From: an uncultured Pseudomonadota bacterium
GTDB taxonomy: Bacteria > Pseudomonadota > Gammaproteobacteria > Methylococcales > Methylomonadaceae
Assembly: GCA_903870545.1 (NCBI GenBank)
Contig: CAIQDI010000021.1
Span: forward strand, 1-39,167
Direction of reading: 5' to 3'
Length of the DNA: 39,167 nt
Shown: positions 30,165 to 38,200 of the stretch, piece by piece
How the letters are laid out: every line of letters begins with the position of its first letter
Position numbering within the stretch: position 1 is the first letter of the stretch
The notes under the pieces: model-generated
Databases searched by the model: none
The model's input: the letters and a program-made list of their open reading frames with translations, nothing else
What the model was told of the DNA's origin: nothing
Made by a program: the position numbers and the translations under genes

Positions 30165-32241
30165 ACTCAATGCACATCAACACGCCCAATTGAGTGCGTT
30201 GTTTCAACAAAAACGTTATAAAGATGCCGCCCATTTTGCAAAAGATTTGACGTTGCAATTGCCCGATTGTGCGGAAGTTTGGAAGGCGTTAGCCGCCGCG
30301 TTACAATTTCAAGGGAAAATTCCAGAAGCCTTGAAAGCCTTACAAAAAGCCGTATCGTTGTCACCACAGGATGCGGAATTGCACAATAATTTAGGCAATA
30401 CGTTTGCCGATTATGGCGATTTTGAAACGGCAGAAAATCATTATCAACAAGCCATTGCACTGAATTCAAATCACCCGTTCTTTCACGCAAATTTAGCGCG
30501 ACTTTATCAGCAAATAAATCGTTTAGACGATGCAAAAAAACAGTTGCAACGCGCTTTAGAAATTAACCCTTATTATTCACAAGTGCGAGTTGAACTCGCC
30601 GATATTTATTTGAGTTTAGATGAATTTCACGAAGCGATTTTTCATTATGAAAAAGCGATTTCGTTTAATCCTTTAAATGCCGCGTTTCACAATAAATTAG
30701 GAACCGCCTTTCGTAAATTTGGTCGTGTTAAACAAGCTGTTTTTCATTATCGTCGTGCCACAGAAATTTCCCCTGAATATGCACAGGCTTACAGTAATTT
30801 GGGCAACCTTTTTCAGAAAATACAGCGATTAGATGAAGCTGAAAATTGTTTAAAAAAAGCACTCGAATTACGCCCTGATGTGATCGAAATTTACAACGAT
30901 TTGGGTAATGTGATGATTGAAATGGGACGTTTGGAAGCAGCGCAGGAATGGGTGTCACAAGCCTTGCGACAAAATCCCGATTGCTTAAAAACCTACAGCC
31001 ATTTTTTATTTATTGCTAACCATAATTCAACGAATCCACCACAGTTTTGTTTCGATTACGCCAAACATTTTGGTGAGCTGGCGGCACAAACAGTTGAGCA
31101 AATTTTTTCGCACGAAGCAAAAATGCACGAGGTAAAATCGCGCCTGCGAATCGGCGTGGTGTCGGGTGATTTCTGCGAACATCCGGTGAGCTATTTTTTA
31201 GAGCTTTTATTTAAAGAATTAGGAATGGGCGAGTTTGAGTTATTTGCGTATCCCACCACGCTGAAACAAGATGACATTACACTGCGATTTCAAACGTATT
31301 TTTCACATTGGAAACCAATTGCTAATTTAAATGACCAAGCCGCCGCGACGTTAATTTATGACGATAACATTCATATTTTGCTCGATTTAGCAGGACATAC
31401 CGCAAAAAATCGTTTGCCTGTTTTTGCCTGGAAACCTGCACCGATTCAAATTTCGTGGCTCGGTTATCCTGCCACAACGGGCTTAAAGGAAATGGATTTT
31501 TATCTCGTTGATGCCGATTGGTGTCCCGTTGGTATGATGGACAATTTGTTTGTGGAAAAAATATTGCGATTGCCCACGACCGCTGGCACGTTTCATATTC
31601 CCGCCGATATTCCGCCAATTACTGACGCGCCTTGTGTAAAAAATGGCTATTTAACGTTTGGCAGTTTTAATCATCCCGCCAAAATTAACCGTGAAACGTT
31701 TGATTTGTGGTGCGGGGTCTTAAAAGCTATTCCCGATGCCAAAATGATTTTGGGTAATGTATCGGATGAGCATTTAAAACAGCGATTACAACGTGAATTT
31801 GAAACGCGAGACATTACCATGCAGCGTTTAATTTTTTATCCACGAATGCCAATGAAAAATTATTATGCGTTGCATGGCGAAGTCGATTTGATTTTAGATA
31901 CCTTTCCTTATGCAGGTGGCACTACGTCTGTGTTTGCCATGTTGATGGGAGTGCCTGTTTTAACCCTCGTCGGACAAACGTTAGCCAGTCGAGTTGGTGT
32001 AACTATTTTGAGTTGTGCGGGAATAGAAAACGATTTTGTTGCCCATTCTGAAACAGAATTTATTGCCATTGCAAAATACTGGCATGAAAACATCGATAAT
32101 CTTCAAACATTGCGTCATGAATTACGCCATCGAATGCAAAACAATTTGAAATGCAAACCCGACAACGTGGCGCGTGAACTAGAAAATACATTCAACATAT
32201 TATGGACGCAATTTTGCACCTCCGCGCCTTCCAACATTTAA
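30154..32241 (+). CDS. TPR-containing O-GlcNAc-transferase-like (GT41) protein glycosyltransferase
   Basis: This 695-residue protein has about eight TPR units in residues 9-280 (for example DAELHNNLGNTFADYGDFETAENHYQQAIALN) followed by a SPINDLY/OGT-type catalytic region at about 330-690. Signatures seen: LRIGVVSGDFCEHPVSYF (331-348, with the family's conserved His-Pro at 343-344), LLDLAGHTAKNRLPVFAWKP (409-428), APIQISWLGYPATTG, FGSFNHPAKIN (Lys509 at the UDP-contact position by motif match), LILDTFPYAGGTTSVFAMLM and GQTLASRVGVTIL. Family members transfer GlcNAc or another hexose from UDP-sugars to Ser/Thr of proteins, with the TPRs holding the substrate. The same CAZy family includes HMW1C, which glycosylates a large adhesin encoded next to it. 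The position between two Ser/Thr-rich giant proteins suggests they are its substrates (inference). The chosen ATG overlaps the acyltransferase end by 11 bp; no strong ribosome binding site precedes it. Expected to be cytoplasmic, with no signal peptide. Confidence 0.95.
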   Translation: MKNELNAHQHAQLSALFQQKRYKDAAHFAKDLTLQLPDCAEVWKALAAALQFQGKIPEALKALQKAVSLSPQDAELHNNLGNTFADYGDFETAENHYQQAIALNSNHPFFHANLARLYQQINRLDDAKKQLQRALEINPYYSQVRVELADIYLSLDEFHEAIFHYEKAISFNPLNAAFHNKLGTAFRKFGRVKQAVFHYRRATEISPEYAQAYSNLGNLFQKIQRLDEAENCLKKALELRPDVIEIYNDLGNVMIEMGRLEAAQEWVSQALRQNPDCLKTYSHFLFIANHNSTNPPQFCFDYAKHFGELAAQTVEQIFSHEAKMHEVKSRLRIGVVSGDFCEHPVSYFLELLFKELGMGEFELFAYPTTLKQDDITLRFQTYFSHWKPIANLNDQAAATLIYDDNIHILLDLAGHTAKNRLPVFAWKPAPIQISWLGYPATTGLKEMDFYLVDADWCPVGMMDNLFVEKILRLPTTAGTFHIPADIPPITDAPCVKNGYLTFGSFNHPAKINRETFDLWCGVLKAIPDAKMILGNVSDEHLKQRLQREFETRDITMQRLIFYPRMPMKNYYALHGEVDLILDTFPYAGGTTSVFAMLMGVPVLTLVGQTLASRVGVTILSCAGIENDFVAHSETEFIAIAKYWHENIDNLQTLRHELRHRMQNNLKCKPDNVARELENTFNILWTQFCTSAPSNI

Positions 32242-32253
32242 TCCGACATAATA

Positions 32254-35200
32254 ATGAAAAAATTAAACTCATCGGGCGTTATTCGTAAAACGCTATTTGC
32301 TATCGAAACGTTAGAACAACGTATTTTATTATCTGCCGATCCCATTGTGAGCGAATTGGTGCAACAGTATTACAACGCGAATGCTGAAAATTCAGGTGCA
32401 TTACGGGTTGCCCAATCGACGACTTCGGAAAATGTTTTACTGAAACAAACCGCTCAAGAGAACGCTTCGTTAAACAGGCTCGATTTAAATTTAGCCAATG
32501 TGAAGAATCAAAATTTTGCCTTGAACTCGATTGATATTAAGAATTTCGATGATTTTCAAAATACAGCGGGGCAAATCGTTATCGGCAATGAAAATTCACA
32601 CGCGATTGTTACGTTAGGCGATGCAAAAACGGACACGGGCAAATTGGCGTTTAATCAAAATTTGTTAATCAGCAATCCACAAAATGGCGGTGAAATTTTT
32701 ATCGATGATGATTTAGTTGGTGGAAAAAATGCTGATTTAACCATTCACGGTTCGGGGCATACGACGACATTAAGCGCAGATATTTTGACTGCGGCGGGTT
32801 CAAATATCACGATTAACGATTCACTTAAAATCAGCGGCGCACGCTTAATCAATTCTGGCAGCAGCATTCAACTCGGTTCATCGAGCAATCATTTTTTAGA
32901 TGGTAATAGTACAACGGGTAATACGTTGACATTAGAAGCGGCACCAAACACGGGAAACATTGTTGTTGAAGGGATTGTCGGCGGTGATAGCACCAATAAA
33001 TTAAGTGCGTTGACGATAACGGGAAACACGGCAAGTAACACACCAAGTACAAGTACAAAAGTGAATGATGTTGTATTCAATAGTGCCGTCACCATTGCAG
33101 GCGACGTAATTATTGAGGCAAGTGGCACGGTGACTTTTAGCGACACGCTAACGATTACAGGAAATTTAACGATTACAGGCGCAAAATCGGTCGTTTTTGG
33201 AAACCGTGTGATTGTCAGCGGGACAACAACTGGAACTATTACATTAACAGGCGGCTCAGGATTAACCGATAGTGTGATTTTTAATAATGATGTCAGCAGT
33301 AAAGCCGTTACCATTACGGGTTTTGAAACGGTTGCTTTTAAAAATAATCTTACGGTGAGTTCAGGCAATTTGAGTATTTCAAATGCCGCTTTTGCCACGA
33401 CCGCTTCCTTTGGTAGCAACGTCGTGGTGAGTGCGGGTTCAATTTCAATAACAGACAGCACAATCACAAACACAACCGATAATGCTACGTTTTATGGCGA
33501 TGTGACAGCCAGTGCGGGCATTACAATTTCAAAAATTGAAACAGTCGTGTTTAAAACAACGTTAAATATCTCAGCAGGAAATTTAAGCATCACCGATGCA
33601 AAATCTACCGCGTTTGGTAGCAATGTTGTGGTCAGCGCGGGGACTATTTCAGTTGTCGATAGTTTAACAATTGGCTCGGCTAATTTTGGTTCCGACAATT
33701 TAACATTTAACAGCGATGTCACCACGAGCGGCAATGTCACCATCACAGCGATTGAAACCGTTGCATTTAACGCTGCGTTAAATATCTCCGCAGGCGATTT
33801 AAGTGTTACGGCGGCAAAATTAGCCGTATTTGGAAACAATCTTGTTATGAGTGGTTCGGGTAAAAATATACTACTGGAATCGGACGAAATTACCCTGAAC
33901 GGCGGACAAGAATCGGTGCGGGGAACAGGCACATTGACGATGTACCCAACGACAAAAACTTACGACATTGCGATTGCTTCGCCACCCGCTGAAAATACCG
34001 ATAACACGCTCAATCTCAGTAGTTCCGAATTAGTTACGCTCAAAGCGGGTTTTTCAAAAATAACCATTGGGCGTGAAGATACCGCTACAGCTCACGCGGA
34101 TTTACTTGCTACTGGCACCATTTATATTGGCTCTAAAGCGGCGAATCAAAATACATTTACGGATCCGCTCGTCATTTTTGGTAAAAACATTGAAATTAAG
34201 GATTATTCAAATCCTGATTTTAAATTCCAAAACAAAGACACAATTAAATTAGACGCGGTAGAAAATATTCTGATTTACAACGAAGTCAAAGCCATCGACG
34301 GCACGACCAATAAAAACATAACGCTTTATTCGGCGGCGGGTGAAATTAAACAAGTTAGTAATGACACGGATGCTTTAGTGACCGAATCGATTGGCGCGGG
34401 CGATTTAACCATTACGTCATCGAAAGGCATTGATTTAAGTTGGGTGAATGCGGTCAATGTGGCGGCAACCAATACAACTTCTGGCAATATCAAAATCAAT
34501 TCTAACGCGCCGATTGCCGTGACAACCACGTTTACAACCATGACAGGCGTACCCACTAGCAATATCTTGTTATCTTCCGACACCAATAATTTGATATTTA
34601 ATGTGCCGCTGACCACCACCAGCGGTTCCATTACGGTAAATTCGGGTGGCACGCTGATTATCAACAACCCCATTTCAACCACTTCTGGCACGATTGATAT
34701 TAAATCGAAAAATGATTTAACGCTGAATGCCATCACCAGTTCAACGGGTTCAAGTCCGATTTCTTTTACGTCTACGGCAGCCAGTATTTTTCAAAAAGCG
34801 GATATTACCTCTGCGACAGCGGGCGGTTTAATTACGCTGACGGCGGCAGTGAATATCGACATGTTAGACGGCAAAAAAATCAGCACCGGTTCTGCCGTTT
34901 CTGGAACGATCACATTGACCGCCGGGGCAGATATTAAAGTCAGTATTTTAGAGGCGACAACCGCTATCAATGTCACGTCAACAGCGGGTGCGATTGTCGA
35001 TAATCTAACCGGCGAAACCGCCACGGATTTAAATATCAAAGGCTCAACAACCGTGGCAACACTTAAAGCCGCTAAAGGTATTGGCACCGCTATCGACGAT
35101 ATGGATACGTTAATCAGCACATTATCGGCGAGCAATGATTTAACAGCAGGCGCAACAGGCGGTATTTTCATCAGCGAAATAGACGCGCTGACCATCGGCG

Positions 35201-38200
35201 CGGGTGGAATTAAATCGTCTGGCGGTGACGGTTCTGTCGTGATTTTAACCACCGGATTATTAACGATTGCTGGCAGTATTGATGTGTCTGGCGCAGTGGG
35301 AAATATCCTGTTAAAAAATGCAAGCAGCGATATTCTACTTAATGCGCTGGTCAAAAGTGCCAGCGGTAATATCAGTATGATTACTTTAGCCGGATCCATT
35401 ATTCATTCAGCGGCGGGCGATATTGAAATTGGTACCGACGTAACCAAAACCATCGAATTAGAATCTTCTTTAGCGATCACGATGGTTGATGGCGCGGTGA
35501 TTAAAACGAAAGGCGGCAATGTTTATTTAAATGCAAAGGGTGGCAACATCCAAATTGGCAGTATTGATGCGGTCACAGGAAGTGTCAGTATTTTAACCAC
35601 AAATATTTTTAGTATTTTCGACGTTGAAGGCACGGATTCTGACACCGATATTACCGCTGAAAATTGTCGCATTGCCACGAAATCGCTGGGTACAACGACC
35701 AATGCGCTCGACCTTAACGTAACCAATTTGAGTGTGGCAACCGTGAACGGTTTATTTTTAAGTGAAGGAAATGGCGTAATCGTTAAAGAAATTCCGATTG
35801 TCCGCGTCAACCGTGTTGGTATTGCGGCGGCAACTACCGCGCTTGCTGATTCGGCGGTACAAAGTGGTTTGCAATCTACCACTTCCGGAGCCATTGTTCT
35901 AACGACCGTTTTAGGTGATATAACCCTTGATAAGTCTGTCATCGCGGGCGGTGTTCAAAATGTACTTATCAACGCGAAGGGCGATTTAAAAATTAACGCT
36001 GTGGTCAATGTAAGTTCCGGCAGTCTTAATTTAATTTCTGGTGCAACACTCACGCAAACGGCGGACGGCGATATTCTGACAGCCGGCGGCACACTGGATG
36101 TGAATGCCGCGACGACCATTTTTATGGCTGATGGCGCAGAAACGAAAACAACAGACAAAGACATTCGTTATAAAACGACAACGGGCGATATTTCACTTGG
36201 TTTTATCGACGCAGGAACAGGAAGTGTTGCCATTTTAGCGGGTGGAAATATCGTTGATTCCGAATCAACCATTGCGGTTCCAGCTGTGGATATTAAAGCA
36301 AAAGCTCTAAATTTAACCGCTGGTAATGGCGTTACCACCGCTGAAAATCCGTTAGAAATTAACGTCGATAATTTAACGGCAACCACGTCTGGCGTTGGCG
36401 GAATTTTTTTATTGGAATCCAATGCCATTAGTGTTGAACAAGTGAGTGTCACGGTTAATTTGGTTTCAACTGCGGGGGCGAACAGTGCGGACACGCCGAT
36501 CATTGCCTCGGATTTAGCAACGTCAAATGGTTCCATTATTTTAAATGCAGCGGACATTACGTTAAAAGACAGTAATTCAAATAATAAAGTGGTTTCGGCA
36601 ATCGGTTCAGGAAATATATTGTTGAATGCCAATAATGGCAACCTCATTTTCGATTCCAGTATCAACACCGGTTCAGGAAATATCAGTCTCGTGGCAACGG
36701 GAAATATCGTTGCATCAAGCACGTCTCAAATTTTGACAAACTCACTCGGCACGATTGATTTAATGGCAACGAGTGGCATTAACATGATGAATGGCGCGAA
36801 AATTCAAACGTCCAATACCAATATCCGCTTAAACGCTTCGACAGGCGATATAACGATTGGGCAGATTAACGCGGGAACAGCGAATGTCAGTTTAATAACG
36901 GGTGGACAAATTTTTGATGGTAACGATACCGGCATCGATGTGGTGGCAGGTGGATTGCGCCTCAACGCCATGACCGGTGTGGGAAAGAGTGATAATGCGC
37001 TCGATATTAACGTCATAACGTTAAGTGGAATGGTAAGCAACGGCAGTTTTTTTATCAGTGACGCGACGGGGATAACGGTGACGACTATTGACGCGCTTTC
37101 GGTGAATCGTGTTGATAACAAAGCGGCGGTAACTCCGGTTATTGATGCCGCACAAAGCGATTTAATCAGTGCTGCCAACGGTTCCATTATATTAACGGCA
37201 TTGGCAGGCGACATTATCATTTTGGACGGCAACACTGATGGCAAAAGCCTTTTCACGACTTCGACCGGGAACATTTTACTCAACGCAGTAGGCGGAATTA
37301 GTGTGCAAGCCGATATTAACGCGAACGGTGGAAACATCACTTTGCTTTCGAGTGCCAGCATTATTCAAGGTTCGGTTGGAAATATTGTCACGGTCGGTAA
37401 AGGCACTATCGATTTGAGCGCGGCGGTCGCAATTAACGTGGCGATAGGCGCGAAAATTCAAACAGCGGGCGGTAATATTCGTTTGAATGCCGTCGAAAGT
37501 ATGACGTTGAGCGGCGTAAATGCGGTCACAGGCAGCGTCAGTTTGAGTGCGAATAGCATTTTAGGCAGTAATAGCGATAACGTTTTAGACATCGTTGCTA
37601 CGAATTTACGCATCAATGCCATTAGCGCAGGAACCGGTACCAATGCGCTCGATATTAACGTCGATAATTTAACGGCGGTGATGACGAACGGCGGTTTATT
37701 TATCAATGAAGCGAATGGAATTACCGTGACGGAGATTCCCGCTATTGTGGTAAATCGTGTCGCTGCAACGGGTTTAATTGCGGATATTACCGATTTAAAA
37801 CAAAGTAATTTATCCAGTCTCGCCGGTGCGATTGTACTGACGACACAAGCCGGTGATATTACCGTTTTAGACGGCAATTCCGATACGAAAGGCATTACGA
37901 CACAATCGGGTAATATCTTGTTAAATGCAGCGGCAAATTTAAACATTCAAAGTGCGATTGAAAATGTTTCTGGCAATATCAGTTTAATTTCTGGCGCGAT
38001 GCTTTCTCAAAGTGCAACAGGGAATTTGACCACGGTAAATTCAGGAACAATTGATGTGACGGCGGCAACTATTTTAATGGCGAATGGCTCCACAACAAAA
38101 ACAGCCGACACAAATATTCGCTACACCAGCACCGGTGGTGATATTACCGTCGGTATTTTAAATGCGGGCAAAGCGAATATTGCTTTATTTGCCGCTAAAA

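Noticed and set aside
32242-32253. Promoter or terminator between the glycosyltransferase and giant gene B.
   Set aside because: Only 12 bp, AT-rich, with no inverted repeat and no recognisable -35/-10 pair.
28795-33216. A single giant gene interrupted by insertion of the acyltransferase and glycosyltransferase genes.
   Set aside because: Gene B has its own ATG and N-terminal LEPR-XLL-like motif, and the shared module is a diverged duplicate, not a split sequence. Descent from one ancestral gene remains possible but is not a simple interruption.
34067-34252. Plus-strand 61-codon frame inside giant gene B.
   Set aside because: Out of frame with a clearly coding solenoid sequence; no independent evidence.
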